A DNA stretch of 62,929 bases from a bacterium (GCA_021373255.1 JAJFTD010000047.1:1-62929); one strand, 5' to 3'. Shown: positions 53,819-62,837, numbered from the stretch's first letter. The notes: generated by a model not told the origin, from the letters alone. Numbers and translations: made by a program.

Positions 53819-55948
53819 TTATAACTTCCCCACGGCTGTCAGGCTGCCGTCGGTGCCGTTTATGTAGGCGGTGCCGGATGATGCGGTGATGCTGGAGAGG
53901 ACGTAGGAAGATGGGGTGGCTTGGTAGTGCCAGAGGATGGTGCCGTCGGTGGCTGAAACGGCTGTAGTGAGGCCGTGCTTGGAGCATACGTAGACTACTC
54001 CGTCGGATTCCACTGGTGGGGCTGGGACATCGTCCATCGAGACATCGACTGACCAGAGAACGGTGCCGGAGGGTTCGATCTTCTTGAGCTTTCTATCGGT
54101 GCCGCGAAGGTAGATGTAACTGGTGTCGGCGGAGAGCGCTACGGCTGATATGTTGTTCACGAATGTGAGTAACTTGCCTGTAGAAGCATCGATGATGGAC
54201 ATTCGGTATTTGCGATCAGGGGCAAAGACTTTGCCTCCGGTAACTACAGGGCCGCAGTCGGCGGGGCTGTAGCGTGCTGCATCTATGCCCTCGGCGCTGC
54301 CTTGACCCTCACACTTCCACTTGAGCTTACCGGTAGTTGCGTCCAGGCAGTATACGAATTTGTCCCATGCGCCGAAATAGATATTTCCATTTGCCAGAAA
54401 CGGCTTGGACTCGATGTTATAGGTGGCGGCAGTGGATCTCCATTCCCTCCTGCCCCACACCGAATCTATGGAGTAAAACGCCCCGCTGCGACAGCCGAAG
54501 TATACGGATGATCCGTCGGAAACGGGCGAAGAATATATGGGATCGCCAGCGTCGAAACGCCAGAGAATGGTGCCGCTAGCAGCAGATACACAATACAGAA
54601 AGCCGTCTTCGCATCCTGCGTAAATTCTATCATCGATCACCAGCGGCTCACCAGCCACCGCCCCACCCGTGCGGCACACCCACCGCATTGCACCGTTATT
54701 GAGAGAATAGGCAAGGAGAGAGTTGTCGTTGGTGCCAACATAAACCGAATCCGCTGTGACCGCTGGTGTAGACTTGCTGGCTGCTGACGTGAATGCACGC
54801 CAATGTACAACTGGGAAACCAAAGTCGACATAGAAGCTGCGCGAGCGGTTGTAAACCTCACCATCGGCATCGACGAAACTGACACGCAGGTAGTGAGCGC
54901 CAGGTGTGAGTTTTATAGTCGGTATGCTCGCAGACCAGCCGTCAACGCCCTGGGCTAGATTGGTTTTGTCCCTGCCATCAATTTCCACATAGGCTGATGT
55001 GATATTTCGGCCCTCTGCTGCAATGGTACAGCTCACCATTACAGGTCCGGTAATGGTTGAGCGCTCGATAGGGTTGGTGATCTCTATAACGGGATAGCGT
55101 TTAGCAGGCGTTAAGGGCTTTTGCAGCATCGCGGTTTCGGCGGCTTTTTGACCACGGCGTTTGTATGCGATGCTCAGTATGCCGTTATTTATTGATACCA
55201 CCTGGTAGCCCGGGTTTACGCTCCACGTTGAGCCACTTTCCACCATATCAACACCCGAATAGCGCTGATACTTTGCAACATGACCGTGTCCGACAAGCAA
55301 TGCAGCTATGTTGTATGGGCGAAGCATATCCAACAAACGGTCGGTTTCGTATCGACTGGAATATTCGCTGCTGTTCAGTGGATGGTGGATCATCACAAAT
55401 ACGGGGGTATCAGTCCCAATCAACCCAAGATCGCTTATTAACCACTCCAGCATTTCGGGAGCAATAATGGGGCGAGGATCTTGCAGGCCGGTGGAATTTA
55501 GCACCACGAAGTGCATAGCGGAGTTGTTAAAAGAATAATATGGCGCGCGGTAACAGTGTGTGAACTCGGGAGTTATTGCGCCCCAGGTTTGATCGTGATT
55601 ACCCAGGGCCAAGTAATATGGTACCGGCACCGGGGCGTGGAGCTTGATCAAAGCAGCCCAAGAGTTGCCCTTAGCGCCAAAATCGGTAATGTCACCCGTG
55701 CTCATCACAAACGATGGCGGGGGCGCGGTCACTCCATAAGGTTTCAGGAGAATGCTTTTGGGCTTATAAAGTTCCTTAATTGTGGCTGAAGTGCCGCGGC
55801 GCGGAACGTGCTCATCAGATATTTGAATGAATGAGAAGCTGCCCGTGCTGGCAGGCTTGGGTTGCGCAAGAGATGGGGATATGATCGCCATGGCCATGAT
55901 AGCAATGGCTATTAAAGCCTTGGTAAATTTATTGAATGGCAAGGTCAA
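53819..55948 (-). CDS. Secreted metallophosphatase fused to a beta-propeller
   Basis: A 709-residue secreted protein. After a signal peptide (cleavage after SLA, near residue 28) comes a calcineurin-like phosphoesterase with D45-x-H47, G85-D86-x-x-D89, G116-N-H-D119, IHHPL and VGHGHV motifs. A beta-sandwich (about residues 290-375) connects to a PQQ-like propeller (SVYVGTNDNSLLAYSLNNG and several similar blades) that runs to the C-terminus. It should hydrolyse phosphoester or nucleotide substrates outside the inner membrane. It lies 21 bases after the HExxH gene and is the last gene of that operon. Confidence 0.8.
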   Translation of the reverse strand: MTLPFNKFTKALIAIAIMAMAIISPSLAQPKPASTGSFSFIQISDEHVPRRGTSATIKELYKPKSILLKPYGVTAPPPSFVMSTGDITDFGAKGNSWAALIKLHAPVPVPYYLALGNHDQTWGAITPEFTHCYRAPYYSFNNSAMHFVVLNSTGLQDPRPIIAPEMLEWLISDLGLIGTDTPVFVMIHHPLNSSEYSSRYETDRLLDMLRPYNIAALLVGHGHVAKYQRYSGVDMVESGSTWSVNPGYQVVSINNGILSIAYKRRGQKAAETAMLQKPLTPAKRYPVIEITNPIERSTITGPVMVSCTIAAEGRNITSAYVEIDGRDKTNLAQGVDGWSASIPTIKLTPGAHYLRVSFVDADGEVYNRSRSFYVDFGFPVVHWRAFTSAASKSTPAVTADSVYVGTNDNSLLAYSLNNGAMRWVCRTGGAVAGEPLVIDDRIYAGCEDGFLYCVSAASGTILWRFDAGDPIYSSPVSDGSSVYFGCRSGAFYSIDSVWGRREWRSTAATYNIESKPFLANGNIYFGAWDKFVYCLDATTGKLKWKCEGQGSAEGIDAARYSPADCGPVVTGGKVFAPDRKYRMSIIDASTGKLLTFVNNISAVALSADTSYIYLRGTDRKLKKIEPSGTVLWSVDVSMDDVPAPPVESDGVVYVCSKHGLTTAVSATDGTILWHYQATPSSYVLSSITASSGTAYINGTDGSLTAVGKL

Positions 55949-55969
55949 TTACCCCTTTCCATTAGCTGC

Positions 55970-56425
55970 TCATTTCCTGGCAATAACTTCCAGCTTTTCC
56001 AGCATCGACACGGCGAATTTATCGGCTTTGGTCTGTTTATAGCGACCGTTGAGCCCCTCGATGTGATCGAGATAATGGGAGAATTCGTGCAAGAAGATGG
56101 CCAGGATCAGGTCTTCCGGCGTTTGGAACTTCTCCACGCGCATCTTCTGATATACCGAAATCTGCCCTTTTACATTCTTCTTTTCATAGTCCGATGTCTT
56201 GAAGGGCACAGCAATGGGGTAGCGGTTGGCTCTGTTGATCCTCAACCGAATCAGTTTACCGTTCTCAAAGTTGGTCGCCCTTCGGTAATACGTGCCGGAG
56301 ATGTAGCGGCGGGAACCCATAGGGCTGTATTTGAGCTCGATAATTAACCCATCCGTAGGATAATCCGCCACTGCCTCCTTGAGCGCGGTGCTCATACTGA
56401 AACGCGTGTTGTTCTTGATGATCAT
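55970..56425 (-). CDS. HExxH-motif putative zinc metallopeptidase
   Basis: A 151-residue soluble protein with HEFSH at residues 113-117 and a possible third ligand in KADKFA (D135). The layout resembles small gluzincin/SprT-like enzymes, but I do not recognise the family. The preceding half has strands rich in Arg/Tyr (GTYYRRATNFENG). No signal peptide. Its ATG overlaps the stop codon of the membrane-protein gene by four bases (ATGA), so translation is coupled and a functional link is likely. A longer frame to 56530 is rejected because it overlaps that upstream gene deeply. Confidence 0.6.
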   Translation of the reverse strand: MIIKNNTRFSMSTALKEAVADYPTDGLIIELKYSPMGSRRYISGTYYRRATNFENGKLIRLRINRANRYPIAVPFKTSDYEKKNVKGQISVYQKMRVEKFQTPEDLILAIFLHEFSHYLDHIEGLNGRYKQTKADKFAVSMLEKLEVIARK

Positions 56426-57699
56426 AAGGCCGGAAATCCGCCGCGCCTGATGACATATAATCTGTGCATAATAAATGCCCCTATGAAGGCAGATATGAAT
56501 ACTCCGAGGAACGAAGCAGCCAGCAGCCACCCGATGTCCATTGAGACAGAAATATGAGTCGATGCCAGAGATTCACTTACCCGCAGGCTAATTGAACACA
56601 GGTATATAAGAGCTGTAAGGTAAACAGTATGTATAAATGCAATCCGTGCGCCCGTGGGGACCGAGCCATCACGTGAACCCCATCGCACTGCCAGCGCGCC
56701 TGATATTAATGCTCCTAGACAAACAATCAGAGCACCTACCCACGCGTGTGGAATGGTGGTTTGAGTAGTGGTTCCCCGATCGGTCTTCTTCACACCGGTG
56801 TAGAGATTTGCGTTTGCGGTGAATGGCTTGTTAACTCCCGCGCTGCCCATCTTGGACTCAATCCCGGCGCTCAAGGTGGAGCCGTTCATCACAGTATAGG
56901 CGACTCCCGTTATAGTTGGCATCATCTTCACCATGTGAGTTTCTACAGAGCCTGCGACTTTATCGGAGCGTACATCAGACATCAGCCAGACCTCCACCGC
57001 CCCAGCCATCAACAACTGCATAACCAGCACCACGACTACCACACTCTTGCCACACGCCCACCATTTGCTCGGGTATCGCGTGGCTGATGTGCCTCGCACA
57101 GCGATATGTGCACCAATCGCTGAAAACACCGCACCGAACAATGCGGCTGATGAAAACACACTCGCCGCAGCAGGTTTGAATGCTACGTCCGGCGGGTTGA
57201 ACTCCCATGCCTTGATCGACGGCAGGGATGTGGGGTCTATATGGCATTTGAACAGGCCACTGACCAGCGCAAGTATCCCCGCATATAGTATCCCCCCGAT
57301 AACCGCAGGAAGGATAGCCAGCCACCTATTACTCCCCGCTCGAATCTTTCCGGCGGCATATCCTCCAACAATCAATGCAATCACAGGAATAATAGCCCAT
57401 AAGGTGAGTGGTAGAAGAATACCTGCCTGAACTTTGACCGAGCTTCCTAGTGCATCGCGCATGGTACCCGAAGCCGACAGCACTGTATGTTGAACAGCAC
57501 AAAGGTTCATTCCCGCCCTGGCAAGAGTTGCCGGGCCATGGTCGGGTGTGCTCCCAGGTGACGTGATATTCGCCACTCCAAAACGTGTAAGAAAGTAACT
57601 CAGGCCATAAGCCAGCACAAGGGCTACAATGGCTCCCCAGAATGCCGATAATACAGGACTTCCTGTTCTACTGCTCTCGTAATGATCACCGACTTTCAC
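56422..57699 (-). CDS. Polytopic membrane protein of unknown function
   Basis: A 425-residue integral membrane protein with about eight hydrophobic helices (first at SAFWGAIVALVLAYGLSYFL). Between helices 4 and 7 are long hydrophilic loops; the C-terminus ends in a helix and a short basic tail (RRGGFPAL). I recognise no family. Frames open to GTG 57720, but GGAGGGG lies nine bases before the GTG at 57699, which I prefer. It heads an operon with the HExxH and metallophosphatase genes. Confidence 0.55.
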   Translation of the reverse strand: MKVGDHYESSRTGSPVLSAFWGAIVALVLAYGLSYFLTRFGVANITSPGSTPDHGPATLARAGMNLCAVQHTVLSASGTMRDALGSSVKVQAGILLPLTLWAIIPVIALIVGGYAAGKIRAGSNRWLAILPAVIGGILYAGILALVSGLFKCHIDPTSLPSIKAWEFNPPDVAFKPAAASVFSSAALFGAVFSAIGAHIAVRGTSATRYPSKWWACGKSVVVVVLVMQLLMAGAVEVWLMSDVRSDKVAGSVETHMVKMMPTITGVAYTVMNGSTLSAGIESKMGSAGVNKPFTANANLYTGVKKTDRGTTTQTTIPHAWVGALIVCLGALISGALAVRWGSRDGSVPTGARIAFIHTVYLTALIYLCSISLRVSESLASTHISVSMDIGWLLAASFLGVFISAFIGAFIMHRLYVIRRGGFPAL

Positions 57700-57876
57700 G
57701 ACTGCGCTCCCCTCCCGCACTGCCCACCAACTCCGTTATCGGCCAGCGCAAACGGAAGTTGCACAAAGACCACTGCGGGCTTTACTGTTGCGCTTATGTC
57801 ATCCATGACTACGCGCATTTGCTACATTATCATTCCCGCTCAGGCGGGCCTCAACCCGCATTATTCAGACTAGACT

Positions 57877-57904
57877 GAATACCGCATTACTACCTGCGGT
57901 ATTC
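57877..57904. repeat. Hairpin repeat (GAATACCGCA type)
   Basis: GAATACCGCA (57877-57886) pairs perfectly with TGCGGTATTC (57895-57904), eight-base loop. The sequence TGCGGTATTC and a nearby AATAATG(C/T)GGGT recur at 38563-38595, so it is a dispersed element. It lies in the divergent gap 57700-58162, which otherwise holds only the uvrC promoter. Confidence 0.5.
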
Positions 57905-58097
57905 GATTAATGTGAATAATGCTAGCTAATTCATGAGTTAGTTCCTAACAATCATTCATCCTTCTTTGCATACTCAACTATGTGCCCAGTAGGAGGTTGT
58001 TTGTCGCAATTTGGACTACATCGACAGTATTCTTAATCGCTGAGGCACTGAATGGATATGAAAGATGAGCGATTCTGAAAGCACACCCCCTGATCGC

Positions 58098-58126
58098 TTG
58101 TATCAGACTGCGTGGGGTGTTAGAAT
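58098..58126 (+). promoter_or_regulatory. uvrC promoter
   Basis: TTGTAT (58098-58103), 17-base spacer, TAGAAT (58121-58126). The leader before the ATG at 58163 is about 30 bases and carries AAGGAGGT. Confidence 0.65.
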
Positions 58127-58162
58127 TCTAAAAGGGAAATAGGAAAGGAGGTGATGCTGGAG

Positions 58163-60130
58163 ATGGATGAACAAGTCTCGCCGGCGGCTCTGCCGAACGT
58201 AGAACTCGACTCGCTCGATTGGGCGGTCTTAGAAAGTAAGTATTCTGTGACAGTTAGAGAGAAGTTAACTACCCTGCCTAACGCGCCCGGGTGTTACCTT
58301 ATGAAAAATGCCGACGGGCAAATTATCTACATTGGTAAGGCGAAGATTCTCAAAAACAGGGTAAGGCAGTATTTCCAGAAGGGCGCGGATCACACCCGGC
58401 GTATCCGTAGGATGATAAGCGAGATATCGGATCTGGATTGGATCATAACCGATACCGAGCTTGAAGCCCTGATACTGGAATCCAACCTCATCAAGAAGCA
58501 TCACCCCAACTATAACGTACGCCTGCGTGATGACAAGAGCTACCCCTACATCGCCGTCACACTGAGCGAAGAGTGGCCCAGGGTCGCCTTTATGCGCAAA
58601 CTCCGTATGTCACCAAAGGAGACCGACAAGTATTTCGGTCCATATACGGACTCAGAGGCGGTGCGTGAAACGCTGCGGTTGATCCGGCGGGTGTTCAGAA
58701 TTCCGTGCGGCTACAGGCACCCGGAGCAGTCCAAGGGCAAGGCGTGCATGTATTATCACATCAACCAATGCACAGGAGTCTGCGCGGGCAAGATCAGCAA
58801 GGAAGACTACATGGCCGTGATCGAGGACGTGATGCAGTTCCTCTCCGGTCGCAACGAGCAACTGGTTGACAGGCTCTTGCAGCAGATGGAAGAAGCTGCT
58901 GAGAACCTGGAGTTCGAGCGAGCCGCGCGACTGCGGGACCAGGTGCAGGCTATCCAAACGTTGGTGGCGCGGCAGAAGGTAGTTACCAAAGCGTTGGAAG
59001 ATCAGGACGTTATAGCACTGGTTACCGACAACGGCAACACCTGCGCTGAGATGTTCTTTATACGCGGCGGGAAGCTCATCGGGCAGGAGCACTTCATGCT
59101 GGAGAATGCGTCCACCGATGACCTCTCCGACAGCCTCACAGAGTTTATCAAGCAATATTACGATACTGCGCCTTATGTGCCGAGGGAAGTGCTGTTGAAC
59201 GCGGATATCGACGAAATGGATATCATCGAGAGTTGGCTCAAGCAGAAGCGTGGGACAAGAGTCACGATTCACAGTCCTAAGCGTGGTGAGCGTAAGCAAC
59301 TCGTGGATATGGCGAAAAAGAACGCTGACCTGGTATTGAAGCAGATCAAGCTGAAGATGGCAACCGATGAAAATCGTGTGGCTGAAGAGTTGGGTACCTT
59401 GCAGCAGGCGATAGGCTCCCCCACTCTGCCGCGAAGAATCGAGGCTTACGACATCTCCAATATTCAAGGGCACTTCACTGTGGCATCACTGGTAGTGTTC
59501 GAGAACGGTCAGCCGAAAAAGGCGCATTATCGGAAGTTTAAGATAAAACGTCCTGACGGTCAGCCGGATGACTATGCATCGATGAAGGAAGTCCTCACTC
59601 GCAGGCTCACGGGCTCACTCAGGCACAGTGAAGCATTCAGAGAATTGCCCGATATGATCTTGATTGATGGAGGCAAGGGCCAGCTCAATGCGGCGTTGGA
59701 AGTGATTACGGCTGTTAAGTCGCAGGCGCTGCAGTCTGAAGACGGGGACTTGGGAGATACATTCGAGAAAACGGCGATAATCGGCCTGGCGAAGCAGAAC
59801 GAGGAAATCTACAAGCCCGGACGAATGGACCCGATCATTCTCCCTCGCCACTCAAGAGGCTTGTATGTAATCCAGCGCATCCGTGATGAAGCACACCGCT
59901 TCGCCATCACATATCACCGCAACCTGCGCGGCAAGACCATGAGGGCATCGACCTTGAACCAGATCCCAGGCATAGGCGCGGCAAGGCGCAAGGCGCTGAT
60001 CAAGCACTTTGGAACCATCGAAAAGATCAGAAATGCATCCATCGAGGAGCTAGCCGCAGCCCCCACAATGCACAGAGCCGCAGCAGAAGCAGTGCACGGG
60101 TTCTTTGCACAAGCAAACGCAGAAGAATAG
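58163..60130 (+). CDS. uvrC: Excinuclease ABC subunit C
   Basis: A 655-residue nucleotide-excision-repair nuclease. GIY-YIG domain: NAPGCYLMKNADGQIIYIGK near residues 33-52; the UVR domain has LEFERAARLRDQVQAI; the RNase H-like 5'-nuclease has IEAYDISNIQGHFTVAS and LIDGGKGQLNAAL; two helix-hairpin-helix motifs are at the C-terminus (NQIPGIGAARRKALIKHFG). Upstream GTG and ATG at 58151/58154 lie within or touching the AAGGAGGT site, so ATG 58163 is the start. Confidence 0.96.
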   Translation: MDEQVSPAALPNVELDSLDWAVLESKYSVTVREKLTTLPNAPGCYLMKNADGQIIYIGKAKILKNRVRQYFQKGADHTRRIRRMISEISDLDWIITDTELEALILESNLIKKHHPNYNVRLRDDKSYPYIAVTLSEEWPRVAFMRKLRMSPKETDKYFGPYTDSEAVRETLRLIRRVFRIPCGYRHPEQSKGKACMYYHINQCTGVCAGKISKEDYMAVIEDVMQFLSGRNEQLVDRLLQQMEEAAENLEFERAARLRDQVQAIQTLVARQKVVTKALEDQDVIALVTDNGNTCAEMFFIRGGKLIGQEHFMLENASTDDLSDSLTEFIKQYYDTAPYVPREVLLNADIDEMDIIESWLKQKRGTRVTIHSPKRGERKQLVDMAKKNADLVLKQIKLKMATDENRVAEELGTLQQAIGSPTLPRRIEAYDISNIQGHFTVASLVVFENGQPKKAHYRKFKIKRPDGQPDDYASMKEVLTRRLTGSLRHSEAFRELPDMILIDGGKGQLNAALEVITAVKSQALQSEDGDLGDTFEKTAIIGLAKQNEEIYKPGRMDPIILPRHSRGLYVIQRIRDEAHRFAITYHRNLRGKTMRASTLNQIPGIGAARRKALIKHFGTIEKIRNASIEELAAAPTMHRAAAEAVHGFFAQANAEE

Positions 60131-60163
60131 TCCGGTTGCTATATATAAAGGAATGGAGTTGAA

Positions 60164-61288
60164 ATGGGAAGACAATATCAAGTAGGAGTCTACTATTTTC
60201 CAAACTATCATGTTGACTCTCGAAATGAAGCTGTGCATGGTAAAGGCTGGACTGAATGGGAGTTGGTTAAGCGGGGTGAGCCTAAGTTTCCCGGACATCA
60301 GCAGCCGAAGGTCCCTCTGTGGGGTTATGAGGATGAGTCCGATCCGACAGTCTTTGCAAAGAAAATAGATGCCGCCGCAGATCATGGCATCAATCACTTT
60401 ATATTCGATTGGTACCACTACGAGAATGGGCCATTCTTGAACGGATGCCTCGACCGGGGATATTTGAATGCGCCAAACAACGACAGGCTAAAGTTCTGCC
60501 TGATGTGGGCAAACCATGCCTGGCAAGACATACATCCTGCCAAGGCTAATCAAGAACCTAAGTTGCTTTACCCTGGTGAGGTTGGCCCGGATGCTTTTGA
60601 CCGTATCAGCAGCATGATAGTCGAAAAGTATTTCAAGCACCCATCGTATTGGGCAATAGACGGCTGCCCCTACTTCTCCATATATGACTTAACTTCTTTG
60701 ATTCGTGGGCTGGGTGGGCTTGAGCAGGCTCACCAGGCAATGCAGGCATTCAGAGAGAAAGTAAAGGCTGCTGGTTTTCCGGATTTGCACTTGAACGCAG
60801 TTATTTTTGGAAATGTAGTTCTCCCATCGGAAGAGGTCATCGAAAACCACGCCGATGTTCTCTCTGCCATCGGTTTTGACAGCGGCACATCGTATGTGTG
60901 GGTCCATCACGGTGGGCTGGAGCACTATCCTACGACGGATTACAAAGTAACTGAAGAATGCTATTTCCAATACTGTAAAACCGCTGGCGAGAAAATCGGC
61001 TTGCCCTATTATCCCAACATCACAATGGGTTGGGATTCCAGCCCAAGAACATGCCAATCTGATATTTACTCAAACATCGGATATCCTTTTACTCCGATGA
61101 TCATCGGTAATACACCGCAGGCATTCAAGCAGGCGCTACAGAGAGTCAAGTCGTTCATCGACGAGCAGTGCAGCCACAACATTTTGAATATAAACTCATG
61201 GAATGAATGGACTGAGGGAAGTTACATTGAGCCGGATGCGGTGAATGGCATGGCCTATCTTGAGGCAGTGAAGGAAGTTTTTGGTTAA
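60164..61288 (+). CDS. WbsX-like (GH99-type) glycan-associated protein
   Basis: A 374-residue protein with the WbsX / glycosyl hydrolase 99-like fold: VGVYYFPNYH at the N-terminus, GKGWTEWELV, FDWYHYENGPFLNG and INSWNEWTEGSYIEPD near the C-terminus. WbsX-type proteins are linked to lipopolysaccharide or capsule clusters; GH99 enzymes cleave alpha-mannosides, but the catalytic pair is not certain here. No signal peptide is seen, so it acts in the cytoplasm unless exported otherwise. GGAG precedes the ATG, 33 bases after uvrC. Confidence 0.8.
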   Translation: MGRQYQVGVYYFPNYHVDSRNEAVHGKGWTEWELVKRGEPKFPGHQQPKVPLWGYEDESDPTVFAKKIDAAADHGINHFIFDWYHYENGPFLNGCLDRGYLNAPNNDRLKFCLMWANHAWQDIHPAKANQEPKLLYPGEVGPDAFDRISSMIVEKYFKHPSYWAIDGCPYFSIYDLTSLIRGLGGLEQAHQAMQAFREKVKAAGFPDLHLNAVIFGNVVLPSEEVIENHADVLSAIGFDSGTSYVWVHHGGLEHYPTTDYKVTEECYFQYCKTAGEKIGLPYYPNITMGWDSSPRTCQSDIYSNIGYPFTPMIIGNTPQAFKQALQRVKSFIDEQCSHNILNINSWNEWTEGSYIEPDAVNGMAYLEAVKEVFG

Positions 61289-61301
61289 TAAATAGGCTGA
61301 G

Positions 61302-61350
61302 ACGCTGAAGGGAAAACGACGTGACCGGCGTCAGCCCTTCAGCGTTTCAA
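61302..61350 (+). terminator. Intrinsic terminator after the WbsX-like gene
   Basis: ACGCTGAAGGG (61302-61312) pairs with CCCTTCAGCGT (61335-61345), an inner GACG/CGTC stem lies within the loop, and the tail is TTCAATTT. It ends the uvrC transcript unit. Confidence 0.8.
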
Positions 61351-61400
61351 TTTATTCATCTCTTCAGTGATTCTGGGAACGCGACATAGTGCGTTCGGAG

Positions 61401-61426
61401 GTTTCGGGAAGAGGGCTTCCCGAAAC
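61401..61426. repeat. REP-like palindrome 5
   Basis: GTTTCGGGAAG (61401-61411) and its exact complement (61416-61426), four-base loop. Same family as the element at 38525. The gap 61351-61490 shows nothing else. Confidence 0.6.
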
Positions 61427-61490
61427 AACCTGCGTTATCTCTTCGTCCCATTTTCGCGTTATAGCGACTAAAAAGTCTCCCGCTTACGCG

Positions 61491-61784
61491 TTAATATGCG
61501 AAGCGTTTTGCTCGTGGGGCTGTGTTTTCGATTATGTGTGAACCTGCCAGTTCCACCTCACAGACTACATCACGAATGCCTGGCCTTTGTTTTAGGAGCT
61601 TAACGATAGACATTAATTCCTGGTGGAGATTTGTATCGTCGTAATAGCCCCTGATCTTATCTAGCCGCCCGTGAAGATAGACGACACCGCGCGATACATG
61701 GACATCCAGGCCGCTCAGATCCAGCGGTCGCTTGGATATATCCCTGATTACCTCGCGCGTCATGGATGCATCAACAACTGACAT
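61491..61784 (-). CDS. BON-domain protein
   Basis: A 97-residue protein with the alpha-beta BON fold: a first strand GLDVHVSRGVVYLHGRLD and second-half segment RPGIRDVVCEVELAG. BON domains bind phospholipid or interact with membranes. There is no signal peptide, so its location is uncertain. AGGAGG lies upstream of the ATG. A single-gene unit between two REP-like/terminator regions and the RNA gene. Confidence 0.7.
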   Translation of the reverse strand: MSVVDASMTREVIRDISKRPLDLSGLDVHVSRGVVYLHGRLDKIRGYYDDTNLHQELMSIVKLLKQRPGIRDVVCEVELAGSHIIENTAPRAKRFAY

Positions 61785-61933
61785 CTTCCCGCCTCCTCTA
61801 CAGATCCTGCCAAACCTGCTAGGAACACTGAAATGTACAATACCTGACGCTAGGGCCTATCTATACCAGGTAGTATATCATGTAATGTAAAAAATGAGAC
61901 TAATGCTGGTGAAATAGTTACGCGAGAAGCTGG

Positions 61934-61963
61934 TTGACATCGAGCAAGATGTGTTGGTAGAAT
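61934..61963 (+). promoter_or_regulatory. Promoter of the structured RNA gene
   Basis: TTGACA (61934-61939), 18-base spacer, TAGAAT (61958-61963). Transcription should start near 61970, exactly where the closing helix of the RNA begins. Confidence 0.7.
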
Positions 61964-61969
61964 AAGAAT

Positions 61970-62195
61970 GTTGGTATAAAGCTGCCCACAGAGCGGCTTT
62001 GAAAGGCGTGTGCGTGATGGAAGTTCGAACGGTAATAACCTGTTCGCGAATAACTCACCTGGCCGGCGGATCCAGGGCACACAGTCTGCGCATGCTGGAA
62101 GATGGCATGTGCCTGGACTACCAATGCCAACACGACCCGCAGAGTCAATTATTACGAGTAAGCCCACTGTGATATTGTGTCATAGTGGGCTTTTT
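61970..62195 (+). ncRNA. Structured non-coding RNA of unassigned family
   Basis: A transcription unit of about 226 bases between its own promoter and an intrinsic terminator, with no convincing reading frame. Stems seen directly: GTTGGTAT (61970-61977) closes with ATGCCAAC (62123-62130), one G-U pair; AAAGCTGC (61978-61985) with GCGGCTTT (61993-62000), loop CCACAGA; CGAACGGT (62026-62033) with ACCTGTTCG (62038-62046), AATA loop; TCCAGGGCACA (62071-62081) with TGTGCCTGGA (62108-62117), one bulge. GTAATAA (62032-62038) can pair with TTATTAC (62149-62155), a possible pseudoknot. I find no match to tmRNA, RNase P, SRP or a common riboswitch. An unusual 6S RNA is possible. Confidence 0.6.
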
Positions 62196-62196
62196 C
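62161..62196 (+). terminator. Intrinsic terminator of the structured RNA
   Basis: AGCCCACT (62161-62168) and AGTGGGCT (62184-62191) form an 8-bp stem followed by TTTTTCTG. It lies 17 bases before the HNH gene, so it could also attenuate that gene. Confidence 0.8.
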
Positions 62197-62212
62197 TGTA
62201 TCTGGTGGTGCT

Positions 62213-62782
62213 ATGAGCCAAGAAGTACTAGTATTGAATAGCGATTATGAACCTCTGAACATCTGCAACATGAGACGTGCGATTGCACTCGTCTTCCTGG
62301 GAAAAGTAGATGTCCTGCACGAGGACGGCCATTCGTTCCACACGGTGTCCAGCATATATACTGCACCGTCGGTGGTAAGGCTGAGGAATCACGTGAGGCG
62401 GCCGACGCCGCAGCTTAAGTTGTCACGGCGAAGTGTGCTTGCGCGAGATAATCACACATGCCAATACTGCGGCTACAGGGGTACCGACCTGACGGTTGAC
62501 CACGTCATCCCCAAGCGTCTCGGAGGAAAAAACACCTGGGATAATCTGGTGGCCTGTTGCAAGAAATGCAACTCAAAGAAGAGTGACAAGACCCTTGCCC
62601 AGTTCGGACATCCTTTACTGCACACCCCGAGGAAACCGAAGTATGTGCCGTTTATCAGCTTCACGAAGTTCGTAAATGGGTCACGCAACTTAATATGGCG
62701 AGATTATTTGCCCGTATTCCAAGAGACTAACCCTGAGTTTGTGACTGCTGAGAGAGAATCTATGGCGAACGCGGCAGGCTGA
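62213..62782 (+). CDS. HNH endonuclease family protein
   Basis: A 189-residue protein of the small HNH family common in Cyanobacteria, Actinobacteria and Chloroflexi. It has a characteristic N-terminal segment (VLNSDYEPLNICNMRRAI) and an HNH domain: two zinc-binding pairs (CQYCG and CKKC) flank DLTVDHVIPKRLGGK and NTWDNLVACC. The physiological role of the family is unknown. It carries no RuvC or REC-like domains, so it is not IscB. A ribosome site is weak (GGTGG). The region 62783-62837 holds nothing. Confidence 0.85.
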   Translation: MSQEVLVLNSDYEPLNICNMRRAIALVFLGKVDVLHEDGHSFHTVSSIYTAPSVVRLRNHVRRPTPQLKLSRRSVLARDNHTCQYCGYRGTDLTVDHVIPKRLGGKNTWDNLVACCKKCNSKKSDKTLAQFGHPLLHTPRKPKYVPFISFTKFVNGSRNLIWRDYLPVFQETNPEFVTAERESMANAAG

Positions 62783-62837
62783 TCCGTACGTCTTCTCGCT
62801 CTTTCGAGCCAGCTCAACATTATGCTTGGCAAAATCA

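Noticed and set aside
62010-62216. 68-codon open frame inside the structured RNA
   Set aside because: No ribosome site, low-complexity composition and overlap with the terminator and the HNH start; the hairpins explain the region better.
61970-62782. OMEGA/HEARO-type RNA with an IscB-like nuclease
   Set aside because: The HNH protein has 189 residues and lacks RuvC or bridge-helix parts; it belongs to a different stand-alone HNH family.
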